DNA from: Owenweeksia hongkongensis DSM 17368
GTDB lineage: Bacteria; Bacteroidota; Bacteroidia; Flavobacteriales; Schleiferiaceae
Direction: 5' to 3'
DNA length: 64,000 nucleotides
NCBI RefSeq assembly: GCF_000236705.1
Contig: NC_016599.1
Span: forward strand, 372,001-436,000
A program made the position numbers and the translations under genes. This document shows positions 53,533 to 61,639 of the stretch, in pieces (position 1 is the first letter of the stretch; the number at the start of each line of letters is the position of its first letter). The notes beneath the pieces were generated by a model. That model did no database searches. It worked only from the letters and a program-made list of their open reading frames with translations, and was not told the origin of the DNA.

Positions 53533-53821
53533 AACAGTAGCTTTCTGGTAATAATGAGATTTCAAAAAGCGAAGGTATAGTATATCATTGAAATGTAGGA
53601 ATTCTACCCATAAAGCAGTCCATAAAGAAGGGGAGTGCTTAACATTATGATAAAATGGGACGAAATACTGGCAAATCTCAGTTTATCACAATATCTTTGT
53701 AGCTTCTTTGATTTAACCCCGTCCTAGTAAAGTTTAACTTGATCTATCTTTTTTTGAAGGTGGAGGGGCGTTTTTGGGCTTATTGAAAGAAATTAATAAT
53801 ACTAATAAAAAAAGCAGGGCA

Positions 53822-54205
53822 ATGTTAAAAGCAAGCGTGGATTCAGGAAAGTATCAGGAAGCAATGAATCGTGCAGTAGATTATGTGCAAAACCTGGGTT
53901 TCGAGAATATCCGTGCCCGTCATGAAGATTATGATGAACCTGCAAAACTGGTAATGCAAGGTCAGGACAAAACTTTTATTCCTGATATCACGGCTATGAA
54001 AAATGGTGGTAAATACTATTTTGAAATTGCTGATCGCTCAGAAGACGCTACAGAAATTGTAGGTAAGTGGAAGCTAATGGCTACTCTTGCTGACATGAAA
54101 AGCGGTGATTTGAGAATCTTCGTTCCTTACGGGTGCATGAAGTTTACCACAGAAATTTTAGAAAAAAAACACATCAAAGCTGAAATCATTAAGCTTGATC
54201 GTTAA
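53822..54205 (+). CDS. Hypothetical protein with PD-(D/E)xK-like pattern
   Basis: About 127 residues from the ATG at 53822; a TTG 48 bases upstream is open. The central part, KTFIPDITAMKNGGKYYFEIADRSED, resembles the PD-(D/E)xK nuclease core: Pro-Asp followed eleven residues later by a Glu in a beta strand, but the second acidic pair is ExD rather than ExK, so an intact active site is uncertain. It could be a degraded or divergent nuclease-fold protein. It has its own terminator just after the stop. Confidence 0.6.
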   Translation: MLKASVDSGKYQEAMNRAVDYVQNLGFENIRARHEDYDEPAKLVMQGQDKTFIPDITAMKNGGKYYFEIADRSEDATEIVGKWKLMATLADMKSGDLRIFVPYGCMKFTTEILEKKHIKAEIIKLDR

Positions 54206-54252
54206 TCCTCGGATTATATAAATTCTTTAAAAAAGGATTGAATAAGATTATG

Positions 54253-54278
54253 AAGCCTCGCATTGCGGGGCTTTTTTT
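54253..54278 (+). terminator. Terminator before the exonuclease gene
   Basis: A 9-bp stem (AAGCCTCGC with GCGGGGCTT, including G-U) with a 3-nt ATT loop, followed by T7 overlapping the stem. It lies 48 bp past the upstream stop. Confidence 0.8.
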
Positions 54279-54313
54279 ATGGCTATTTTAGCGAATATTC
54301 AAAACCTACTTTC

Positions 54314-55639
54314 TTGTTTGCCATAGTTGATGTAGAAACCACAGGAGGCCACGCCTCGGGTCATGCCATGACCGAAATTGCCATAGTACTTTACGATGGC
54401 ACTAAGGTGGTAGATAATTATTCCCAGCTTTTAAATCCTAAGCAGCACATTCCTTTAAATATTCAAACCCTTACGGGAATAACACCAGATATGGTGGAGG
54501 ATGCGCCTACTTTTCCGGACGTTGCAGATGAAGTGCGTGAGTTTTTGGGCGATCACATCTTTGTGGCGCACAATGTGAATTTCGACTACTCTTTTGTAAA
54601 GTCAGCTTTTGCATCTGTCGGTATAGATTACAATCCAAAAAGGATGTGCAGCGTGCGCTATGCGCGTAGGGTTGAAAAAGGGCTTAAATCCTATTCATTG
54701 GGAAACCTGTGCAAACACTTTAAAGTAAATAATGAGGCAGCTCACCGCGCCTGGGGTGATGCCACAGCTACGGCCAAAATAATGGAGTACTTGCTGGAGA
54801 AGGATAAAGATGGCCAATGGCAGTTTTTGATAAAGAAAAACTCAGGGGAGTTTAACCTTCCGGCAAATTTGCCTTCAGATGATTATCATGATTTGCCTGA
54901 AGTACCCGGGGTATATTACTTTATGGATAACCTCGGAAAGCCATTGTACATCGGCAAGGCAAAGAACCTGAAAAAACGGGTAGCTACTCATTTCGTTTCA
55001 GATAAGGAGGGAAGCAAGAGTCAGGGTTTTAAGCGGGAAATATTTAACATAAAGTTTGAAAAAACAGGAAGTGAGCTTTTGGCCAGCTTGCTGGAAGACC
55101 ACGAGATTCGACATTATTGGCCCAAGTATAATCGTGCCCAAAAGAATCCGAAGCGAAAGTTTGCGGTGTATTTATTTTACAACCAAAAAAATGTGCCCTC
55201 GCTGGCTATTAATAAAATCACCTCACAGCAAGGTTATTTGCGGGATTTTCATTCTAACTCTCAGGCCCAGTCTTGGGTACTTAAGCAAATTGAAGAGTAC
55301 AACCTGAATGCAGCTAAGTGCGGTTTTCCTTTTTCCTTTCTAGACAGAGAAATTACGGAGGAGCAACACATGACAGGCGTTCAGAGACTAATAGATGATC
55401 TAAACAGCCAAAGCCAAAATTTGGTAATAAAAACCTATGGCCGCGAACCTGATGAAGACGGCTTTGCCCTTGTAAAAGATGGTCACCTTGCTGGAATGGG
55501 ATTTGTACCACACGATGTGCAAATAAGCAGTTATGGCGAGTTGCAGGGCTTTACCCGAGAACTACACAGCAGCATAACCACTCAGGCCATTATTAGAAAA
55601 GTATTGGAAGAGGGTAGGTATGCAGTGGAGGAGTTTTAA
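54314..55639 (+). CDS. DnaQ-type exonuclease fused to a GIY-YIG domain
   Basis: Residues about 1-165 form a DEDDh-type 3'-5' exonuclease: FAIVDVETTGG (first acidic pair), FVAHNVNFDYSFV, and HRAWGDATATA with the last His and Asp. Residues about 195-280 form a GIY-YIG nuclease domain (VPGVYYFMDNLGKPLYIGKAKNLKKRV, split here), of the UvrC type. The likely start is TTG at 54314, just before FAIVD; the longer frame from 54263 runs through a terminator hairpin. Such fusions act in DNA repair as a UvrC-like incision factor with proofreading-type exonuclease. Confidence 0.85.
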   Translation: MFAIVDVETTGGHASGHAMTEIAIVLYDGTKVVDNYSQLLNPKQHIPLNIQTLTGITPDMVEDAPTFPDVADEVREFLGDHIFVAHNVNFDYSFVKSAFASVGIDYNPKRMCSVRYARRVEKGLKSYSLGNLCKHFKVNNEAAHRAWGDATATAKIMEYLLEKDKDGQWQFLIKKNSGEFNLPANLPSDDYHDLPEVPGVYYFMDNLGKPLYIGKAKNLKKRVATHFVSDKEGSKSQGFKREIFNIKFEKTGSELLASLLEDHEIRHYWPKYNRAQKNPKRKFAVYLFYNQKNVPSLAINKITSQQGYLRDFHSNSQAQSWVLKQIEEYNLNAAKCGFPFSFLDREITEEQHMTGVQRLIDDLNSQSQNLVIKTYGREPDEDGFALVKDGHLAGMGFVPHDVQISSYGELQGFTRELHSSITTQAIIRKVLEEGRYAVEEF

Positions 55640-55645
55640 AGTTTA

Positions 55646-56120
55646 TTGCTCAAGCCGCAATGTTCTTCTTTTCATTTTGCCATGATGCAAAACGAAACAA
55701 AAAATCTAGATCATTTAAGGAACTTTTGCTCCGCTTAACTTTGCAAACCACGGTCAAATAATGGTTTCATGCTCCTTTCTTCTTCGAAGAACGCAATTCC
55801 ACCTTATTTGCCGCTAGTTCTGAAAATGCTCTTGGGCCACACCATAGTTCTGTTCTTTGAAATAGGCCTTTCAGCTTTTCCATAGAAAGGCAAATGGAGT
55901 GGAGCGTAAAAATTTAAAAACTCCTCTCGCAAGCTGGCGTGATGAGTTTCAAAATTTTAGCGAAACGGAAAGTAGGTTTCAAGGAAGAAATGAGAAGCCT
56001 GGGGGTTTTTATTCGCTTGTTTTTATTGTCACAGGTGTTCATGAGCTTCCTCTGGTCGGTTGTTTACTTTTTTGACTCGAGCAAAAAGTAAGGGATAATT
56101 TTTCTTTGCTCAAGCCGCAA
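55646..56120. repeat. Gene-free region with repeated TTGCTCAAGCCGCAA motif and stem-loops
   Basis: The 633-bp gap between 55640 and 56272 has no gene. The 15-mer TTGCTCAAGCCGCAA occurs at 55646-55660 and again at 56106-56120, and a close inverse form, GCGGCTTGAG, lies in the terminator at 56203. A stem-loop at 55673-55694 (CATTTTGC/GCAAAACG) resembles one at 58363-58385. The region looks like accumulated dispersed repeats or decayed sequence. Confidence 0.55.
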
Positions 56121-56194
56121 GGCTCTTCCTTCTTCTTTGAAAAAAAGGAAGTAAAATGACTTTGAGAAAAAAGTAAAACACATACTCAACTGGC

Positions 56195-56230
56195 AAAAAA
56201 AAGCGGCTTGAGAATACTCTCAAACCGCTT
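56195..56230 (-). terminator. Terminator after the nitroreductase operon
   Basis: GCGG and TTGAGA pair with TCTCAA and CCGC across one mismatch, with a 4-nt loop, then an eight-base U run on the minus strand. It lies 43 bp past the nitroreductase stop. Confidence 0.8.
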
Positions 56231-56272
56231 TCACCCTATCTAAACTTAACAAAACCTCCTAAAAAATCACTA

Positions 56273-56905
56273 TTAATCTAAAACAGTAACCAAGTCTTCT
56301 TTACTCTTCCTTACTTTGGTAAGATTCACAAGCCAGTCATTTTCGGCATCTCTATATCCTACAGGAAGCATCACACAGCTTTTCAGTCCTTTTTCTTTTA
56401 GTCCTAAAATTTCATCCACAGCAGTGGGGTCAAAACCTTCCAGCGGTGTACTGTCTAAGCCTTCAAAAGCTGCAGCAGCAATAGCCTGCGAAAAAGCAAT
56501 GTAGGCCTGCTTAGCGGCATGGTTAAAGTTTACATCAGCATCTTTTTGAGGATAACTGTTCAATAACATTTGGCGGTAGTTTTCCCAACCTTCATTTTTG
56601 AAGCCACGAACAGTGTTTGTCAAATCAAACATTTTATTGATTCGATCAGCCGTATAGGTGTCCCATGCTGCAAATACAAATAGGTGCGAGCAATCTGTAA
56701 TTACTGATTGATTCCACGCTACTGGCTTTATCTTTTCTTTTATTTCCGGATTAGTGATTACAATAACTTCAAAAGGCTGCAAGCCACTTGAGGTAGGAGC
56801 GAGCGAAATAGCTTCAATGATATTATCAATCTTTTCCTGAGGTACTTTTTTGCCATTCATGGCTTTGGCGGCATAGCGCCAGTTGAGTTTATCTAATAAT
56901 TCCAT
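56273..56905 (-). CDS. Nitroreductase-family flavoprotein (NfsB-like)
   Basis: A 210-aa FMN-dependent oxidoreductase: WRYAAKAMNGKKVPQEKID near the start carries the FMN-phosphate-binding Arg/Lys, SLAPTSSGLQPFEVIVI is the second flavin-binding segment, and LPVGYRDAENDW ends the core. The fold matches the NfsB/oxygen-insensitive nitroreductase group, which reduces nitroaromatics or quinones with NAD(P)H. It follows a MarR/OhrR-like gene by 19 bp and probably shares its operon, so the regulator likely controls it. ATG start. Confidence 0.9.
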   Translation of the reverse strand: MELLDKLNWRYAAKAMNGKKVPQEKIDNIIEAISLAPTSSGLQPFEVIVITNPEIKEKIKPVAWNQSVITDCSHLFVFAAWDTYTADRINKMFDLTNTVRGFKNEGWENYRQMLLNSYPQKDADVNFNHAAKQAYIAFSQAIAAAAFEGLDSTPLEGFDPTAVDEILGLKEKGLKSCVMLPVGYRDAENDWLVNLTKVRKSKEDLVTVLD

Positions 56906-56924
56906 TCTTCTTATTTATAGGTAT

Positions 56925-57371
56925 TTAATCTTTCTGTTTTAAAATTTCAATCCACTGATTTAGCAAGAGTTTAAGTTGCACCACATCGTCCAATTCCACA
57001 GATTGAGACAAGAGATTGTTCATTAACTCCTGAGGGATATACTCCGCATCAGCCTTCATTTTTTTACCATTATCCGTTAGTGCTATTACCACACTTCTCT
57101 CATCTTCGGTAGAGCGATTGCGCTGAATAAGATCGAGTTTGGCCATGCGCTGTAGCAATGGCGAGAGAGTATTGGTTTTCAGAATTAGCTTTTGAGATAT
57201 TTCGTTTACGGAAACCTCGTCTTTTTCCCAAAGCACAAGCAGCACCAGGTACTGTGGGTAGGTAATGCCCAGTTTATCCAAATAAGGTTTGTATGCCTGT
57301 GTGATTAAGCGCGAGGCAGAGTAGAGGGGGAAACAAACCTGATTACTCAATTTTAAATCTTCGCTGCTCAT
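56925..57371 (-). CDS. MarR-family regulator of the OhrR type
   Basis: A 148-aa winged helix repressor. The N-terminal segment NQVCFPLYSASRLI carries a cysteine at residue 13 in the place of the peroxide-sensing Cys of OhrR, and the DNA-binding part reads NEISQKLILKTNTLSPLLQRM with the wing STEDERSVVIALT. These proteins release DNA when their cysteine is oxidised by organic hydroperoxide. No ohr peroxidase gene is adjacent; instead a nitroreductase and a DoxX gene flank it, so the regulon here may respond to quinone or electrophile stress. ATG start. Confidence 0.9.
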   Translation of the reverse strand: MSSEDLKLSNQVCFPLYSASRLITQAYKPYLDKLGITYPQYLVLLVLWEKDEVSVNEISQKLILKTNTLSPLLQRMAKLDLIQRNRSTEDERSVVIALTDNGKKMKADAEYIPQELMNNLLSQSVELDDVVQLKLLLNQWIEILKQKD

Positions 57372-57377
57372 ATTTTC

Positions 57378-57821
57378 TTATTTATTGATTTGAGCATCCT
57401 TTTTACTTTGGCGCCAAGCTTTCCAGGCACCAGATGACCATAATGCCCAAACAATAAGTACTGGCTGAAAAAACAGACGTATCAATCTTGCGCGGTCTGA
57501 GTTTAAAGCACCAAAAGCATCATCGCCATCCAGATATTGAGAAATATTTCCCGGAAAAATCAAGACAAAGAATATGGCTAAAGCCCAGCCAAAAGTTACA
57601 CGGTGGTTTTTCCAAAGGGCTAATCCAAGCCCTAAAGCCATTTCTACAATGCCTGATAGTATCACAACCAAATCCTTTTCCATAGGAACCCAATCGGGTA
57701 CCTGAGCCTGAAAATCTACTCTATTGAAGGTAAGGTGGCTAAATCCGGCATATATCATAAAGATGGCCAGGAGTATTCTAAAAATGTTTTGAACAAGGGA
57801 GGTTTTTATGTAGGTGTTCAT
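57378..57821 (-). CDS. DoxX-like membrane protein
   Basis: From the ATG at 57821 the protein has about 147 residues and four membrane helices (for example RILLAIFMIYAGFSHLTF, then VILSGIVEMALGLGLALW), which fit the DoxX family. Members sit in the inner membrane and are linked to thiol and quinone redox balance. It is 6 bp upstream of the OhrR-like gene and first in the three-gene operon with the nitroreductase. A longer frame from 57866 is open but its extra residues are polar and unlikely. Confidence 0.82.
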   Translation of the reverse strand: MNTYIKTSLVQNIFRILLAIFMIYAGFSHLTFNRVDFQAQVPDWVPMEKDLVVILSGIVEMALGLGLALWKNHRVTFGWALAIFFVLIFPGNISQYLDGDDAFGALNSDRARLIRLFFQPVLIVWALWSSGAWKAWRQSKKDAQINK

Positions 57822-58113
57822 ATTGCTTATTTTAAATCGCTCACAATTATATCGTGCACGATGCAAATGTATGAAGGATTAGTTTGATGGAATAATTATT
57901 TGGTGAAAACTTTTTGAAAGGGACGGGAGTGGAGTACCGATACAAATAGTAGAGATGATATTTCGAAGCTAAATGTGAGTCTGAGTTTCTGACGAAAGGG
58001 AAGAAGTATCAAAGACTGAAACTTAGGGAATATATGAGCAACGGATGCTGGGCAAGCTGAGTAATAGCTCTAGCTTAAAGCTTAATTGAATTGATTTTTA
58101 CCACAAAGGAGGA

Positions 58114-58385
58114 CTCTCGCGGTAGCGGTGAGAGCTCTCGCGGTACCGGTGTTTGTTGAAGCACGGATTACAAATCCGCGCCATCGGGGCCATTACACAG
58201 ACCCGTATTTTTGGACTGGCATCTTATCAATTTCGCGTAAAAGCAAGGTAAAACTTACCTCAGAGAAGTGCCGAAGTGAAGCGCAGCGAAACGGCTGGGG
58301 CTTAGAAGGGTAAGTAAGCCGTAGATTTTCAGAAATTTATAAGCAGCCTAGACCTTTTGGTTCGTTTTGGGGCGATGCCAAAATG
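58114..58385. repeat. Gene-free region with direct repeats and stem-loops
   Basis: The roughly 740-bp gap between 57822 and 58565 has no convincing gene. It holds the near-repeat CTCTCGCGGTAGCGGTG (58114) and CTCTCGCGGTACCGGTG (58135), a hairpin CGGATT-ACA-AATCCG (58164-58178) and a stem-loop CGTTTTGG/CCAAAATG at 58363-58385. A similar short hairpin, CGAG-CGGGACA-CTCG, occurs at 13261-13275. These look like dispersed REP-like intergenic elements of the phylum. Confidence 0.55.
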
Positions 58386-58565
58386 AACAGGAGCCACACA
58401 TCCAGCCACTCTACCACAGCAAAACTTACAAAGTATACTCCATCCGGATTATGAAATTTGTAATTTCTACTCATAGCATTAAAGTAGAGATTTTGGAGGA
58501 AAGGAGAGTTAGGTAAGAGTTTTTAGTAACCACGCGTTAGGAAACGCGCGGGAACGGGGGGAGAA

Positions 58566-58931
58566 CTAACTGATTGAAACAACCTTCTCCCTTAGCTTTT
58601 CTACTTTTGATTGAAGATGTTGAATTAGCTGTTGTCTGCTTCTGTCCTCAGAAGATTTTAAATTCTTATAATCGTTTTCTAAGTGATAGAGTGCATCCTG
58701 ATAATGTCCGATAGCTTTTTCAAAGTTCCTCTTATACTCTTCTTTTTTTCCTTGATCTTCATGAACCTTGTAGTGATGAGCTTGAGGTTTATCTGATAAC
58801 AACACTATTATGAGTCCAATTAGAGGAGAAACAATGATAGCCCAGAAGAAGGCCCACCCGAATCCTATTTTTCTTTTCTGACCTAGTAGACCAACACCCA
58901 CTGCAAATCCAATCCAAAGTATGTATACCAT
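58566..58931 (-). CDS. Membrane protein with C-terminal coiled coil
   Basis: A 121-aa protein with two membrane segments: about residues 1-16 and 24-45 (IGFGWAFFWAIIVSPLIGLI). The rest is a charged, lysine/glutamate/glutamine-rich helix, residues 60-120 (EEYKRNFEKAIGHYQDALYHL), likely a coiled coil on the cytosolic side. The family is unrecognised. It leads a run of three lineage-specific genes on the minus strand (58566-60108) before rlmD. ATG start. Confidence 0.65.
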   Translation of the reverse strand: MVYILWIGFAVGVGLLGQKRKIGFGWAFFWAIIVSPLIGLIIVLLSDKPQAHHYKVHEDQGKKEEYKRNFEKAIGHYQDALYHLENDYKNLKSSEDRSRQQLIQHLQSKVEKLREKVVSIS

Positions 58932-58992
58932 TTTCGAGTTAAGTTTTTTTAATTAATCACTGACTGACAAGTTGTGGGTTAGAACAAGGGAG

Positions 58993-59538
58993 TTATTCGT
59001 TTTCTAAATCCTCTAGTATGATTCGATGCTTCTGCTTACGATCCTTTTTTACCCTTTCTGATTTGTTCTGAGCTGCATACTTATTCTTGTCAGACTGAAA
59101 ATACAAATGGCCATAGCCAAGAAGAGAATCTTGTTTCACCATCACACCATTCATGAAGCAGTCATCATAACCACAGTTATGCTTAGAGTAATTTCCAAAG
59201 TTTCGGTGTTTGATTTTCTTATCGGATAGAATCTTTTGTTGATTAGCACGAATAGTATCCCAGATAGCCCTTTCATCAGCGTTAGTTAATTCCTGTCCCA
59301 ACGTGGTTACAGCGAAGTAGGTTTCCGGATCTTTTAGTTGAAAGAAGTTAAAGGTCTTTTCAAAAAATTGGTTGGTATAATCTCGAATCTCAATTTTATC
59401 ATCTAAACTCAGCTTTCCATTTTCACCGATAGAACGATATAAGCCAAGCGTATTAAAGTCAGTGTATTTCTTATGATTGTCAATGTAGTGGAAATACTCA
59501 CTCTTGCTCAGCTCATTAAATTTCTTTCCAATTTTCAT
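58993..59538 (-). CDS. Hypothetical cytosolic protein with Cys/His motif
   Basis: A 181-aa soluble protein with no known family. Its distinctive segment, FGNYSKHNCGYDDCFMNGVM (residues near 118-137), concentrates His, Cys, Asp and Asn residues as in a metal or nucleotide site. The N-terminal half has mixed helix with SLDDKIEIRDYTNQFFEKTF; the C-terminal 40 residues are strongly basic. The gene belongs to the same minus-strand run of orphan genes as its neighbours. ATG start. Confidence 0.65.
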   Translation of the reverse strand: MKIGKKFNELSKSEYFHYIDNHKKYTDFNTLGLYRSIGENGKLSLDDKIEIRDYTNQFFEKTFNFFQLKDPETYFAVTTLGQELTNADERAIWDTIRANQQKILSDKKIKHRNFGNYSKHNCGYDDCFMNGVMVKQDSLLGYGHLYFQSDKNKYAAQNKSERVKKDRKQKHRIILEDLENE

Positions 59539-59601
59539 TTATAATCTTGTTTTTAATACCAAGCGTAGCAACTGAGGGCGCTACATGTCGGAGTAATCTT
59601 C

Positions 59602-60108
59602 TTAGTCAATGCCCAAAATACTAGAAATCCTTTTATGAAGAGGCCAAATTCCAACTAAAGGATTTAGAAAAATCCATAGTGTGGAAAGATAGGTCCAGAT
59701 ATTCCAGGCTTGTCTTTCAGAGTGCATGAGAAGCTTGCTTAAGTAGTGGAAACGGGTAAGCTCAATGATGCCTGCAAGTAGGAAGAGTACAAATCCTAAA
59801 GGCATTTCCCTGACAATGGAAACACATGCAGCAATCATCAAACAGACTGAGAGAGCTCCCAAAGTATTAAGCTTCTTCTTTGTGATGATCCGTTGTTCCG
59901 TATTAGCTCCAATTAAAAGAAAACCAAGTGAATGAGTATACAATAGGTAAACACAAAACTGAATCAACACTGTGCTCCACAGAAAGTAAAGCAATACCAT
60001 TAGGTTTTTGCTGCCAATGATCAGGAGTAAGCATAAGGACAAAATCAGCGGAGATACCAGTAATAGCGCTATCTGGTTTGGTCTTCTATGTATTATCCAG
60101 TTCTTCAA
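59602..60108 (-). CDS. Hypothetical membrane protein with four to five helices
   Basis: A 168-aa protein with hydrophobic helices at about residues 12-33, 35-58, 60-68, 84-104 and 107-125. It starts with a TTG at 60108, followed by MKNWIIHRRPNQ, a positively charged beginning that fits an inner membrane insertion. No domain is recognised. It lies 11 bp after the rlmD stop on the same strand, so it may be co-transcribed with rlmD. Confidence 0.65.
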   Translation of the reverse strand: MKNWIIHRRPNQIALLLVSPLILSLCLLLIIGSKNLMVLLYFLWSTVLIQFCVYLLYTHSLGFLLIGANTEQRIITKKKLNTLGALSVCLMIAACVSIVREMPLGFVLFLLAGIIELTRFHYLSKLLMHSERQAWNIWTYLSTLWIFLNPLVGIWPLHKRISSILGID

Positions 60109-60118
60109 ATATTCTTAT

Positions 60119-61558
60119 TTACCTCTCAAATAACGCCACACTCTCAATATGAGCCGTATGTGGAAACTGATCTACCAATGAGTATTTTTTCAACTTATAA
60201 CCAGCTTCGGCAAGCGTTACCATATCACGAGCCTGTGTAGCTGGGTTGCAAGAAACATACACCATGCGCTTGGCATTAAGGCGTATCACTTTGCGCAGAG
60301 TTTTGGGAGCAATACCGGCACGGGGAGGGTCCATTACTATGGTGTCAATCTTGTCGGTGTATTCGGGGTGTTCCAAAAGGAATTTGCCTACATCAGCGGC
60401 AAAGAATTTTAGGTTGTCAAAACCATTGGCTTTGGCAGTTTTCTTAGCATCAGCTACAGCTTGAGGTACCAATTCCACACCAATTATTTCTTTATCGGTA
60501 CTACGCTGCGCCAGTAGCTGCGTTATGGTTCCCGTTCCTGAGAAAAGGTCCATCACCACGGGGCGGCTTCCGGGCTCGGTTTCAAAAACATAGTTCAAGG
60601 CTTTTTGGTACAAACGCTCGGCACTGGCGGGGTTGGTCTGGAAAAAGCTTTCTAAGCTAATGCGGAATTGCAGTCCACAAATTTCTTCGGTGATGGTGCC
60701 TTTGCCATAAATCACATTCTGCTTGCCATCGGTGGTCAGCGGTCGGTCGCCAATATCATCATTTAGGGTGTGCACCAGGCCTAGCAATCTATCGCCAAGG
60801 AGGTCTTTCATAAAGGCTACAAACTCGTCTTTGTCAAAGCGGTCAAGCTCACTGGAGGTTGTCACCAAATTAATAAGAAGCCCATCTTCTGAGAAAGACC
60901 TTTTTACCGTAAGGAAACGACAAAAGCCGGTATGCTGCAATCCGTGCCAGGCGCTAAATCCACGTGAAGTGAAATAGTCAGAAATAGCAGGAAGCGCATT
61001 TTCTATTTGTGGGTCAAAAAGACCTGAGTCTTTTTTAAGCTGCTCTACTGAAAGCCATTGTCCACGCTTTTTAAAACCTAAGGTAAAACCGTCAAACTCT
61101 TCATCTGTATTTCTATCATAGCCTACAGCCGAAAAGGAATATTCCATTTTGTTGCGATAATGAAAATCGTCAGGCGAAGACATAAATTCATCCAAAAGGT
61201 CAGCCGCATTTTCAATTTTGCCTATTCGCCTAAAAAGCTCAATGGTGGTATTCTTTTTATACTCGTGCTGCTTTTCTACCGGAAGGGTAATGTAGGGCGC
61301 ACCGGGAATAGGGTGGTAGGGCATTTCCACTTCCAGCGGACTGGGTGTGATTACCTTTAGCAATTTGGCTTCGGCATAGGAGTTTTTGGCCTTTATAATT
61401 TTGGCTGAAACCACTTGCCCCGGAATAGTATTGGGTACAAATACAATGTATTTGCCGTCTTCAGTTTCTACACGTGATATCCCTTTACCTTCAAAGGCCA
61501 TATCATCAATTTTCAGCTCCACACGCTGATTTCTGGAAAATGGGCGTTTTTGTGACAT
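60119..61558 (-). CDS. rlmD: 23S rRNA (uracil-C5) methyltransferase, cluster-less variant
   Basis: A 479-aa RumA/RlmD-family RNA methyltransferase. A TRAM-like N-terminal beta domain (residues 5-65) precedes the catalytic part, with FFQTNPASAERLYQKAL, the S-adenosylmethionine loop PVVMDLFSGTGTITQLL, and the catalytic region DPPRAGIAPK followed by YVSCNPATQARD (nucleophile Cys). The usual iron-sulfur cluster motif, CxxxxxCGGC, is absent: the same place reads PYHPIPGAPYITLPVEKQHEYK, with no cysteine. The enzyme is expected to make m5U in 23S rRNA, the exact position being uncertain. Start at the ATG at 61558. Confidence 0.85.
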   Translation of the reverse strand: MSQKRPFSRNQRVELKIDDMAFEGKGISRVETEDGKYIVFVPNTIPGQVVSAKIIKAKNSYAEAKLLKVITPSPLEVEMPYHPIPGAPYITLPVEKQHEYKKNTTIELFRRIGKIENAADLLDEFMSSPDDFHYRNKMEYSFSAVGYDRNTDEEFDGFTLGFKKRGQWLSVEQLKKDSGLFDPQIENALPAISDYFTSRGFSAWHGLQHTGFCRFLTVKRSFSEDGLLINLVTTSSELDRFDKDEFVAFMKDLLGDRLLGLVHTLNDDIGDRPLTTDGKQNVIYGKGTITEEICGLQFRISLESFFQTNPASAERLYQKALNYVFETEPGSRPVVMDLFSGTGTITQLLAQRSTDKEIIGVELVPQAVADAKKTAKANGFDNLKFFAADVGKFLLEHPEYTDKIDTIVMDPPRAGIAPKTLRKVIRLNAKRMVYVSCNPATQARDMVTLAEAGYKLKKYSLVDQFPHTAHIESVALFER

Positions 61559-61639
61559 AGGCGGCAAAAATACCCTAATTTTGAGCTTCGCAAATTAAAG
61601 AGGTAGCTCTTTTTTTAATCACATAAAAATAGACAGATT

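Noticed and set aside
58128-58313. A 61-residue plus-strand frame in the gap before the coiled-coil gene
   Set aside because: It consists of the repeat sequences themselves (CTCTCGCGGTA and CGGATTACAAATCCG) and shows no protein-like pattern.
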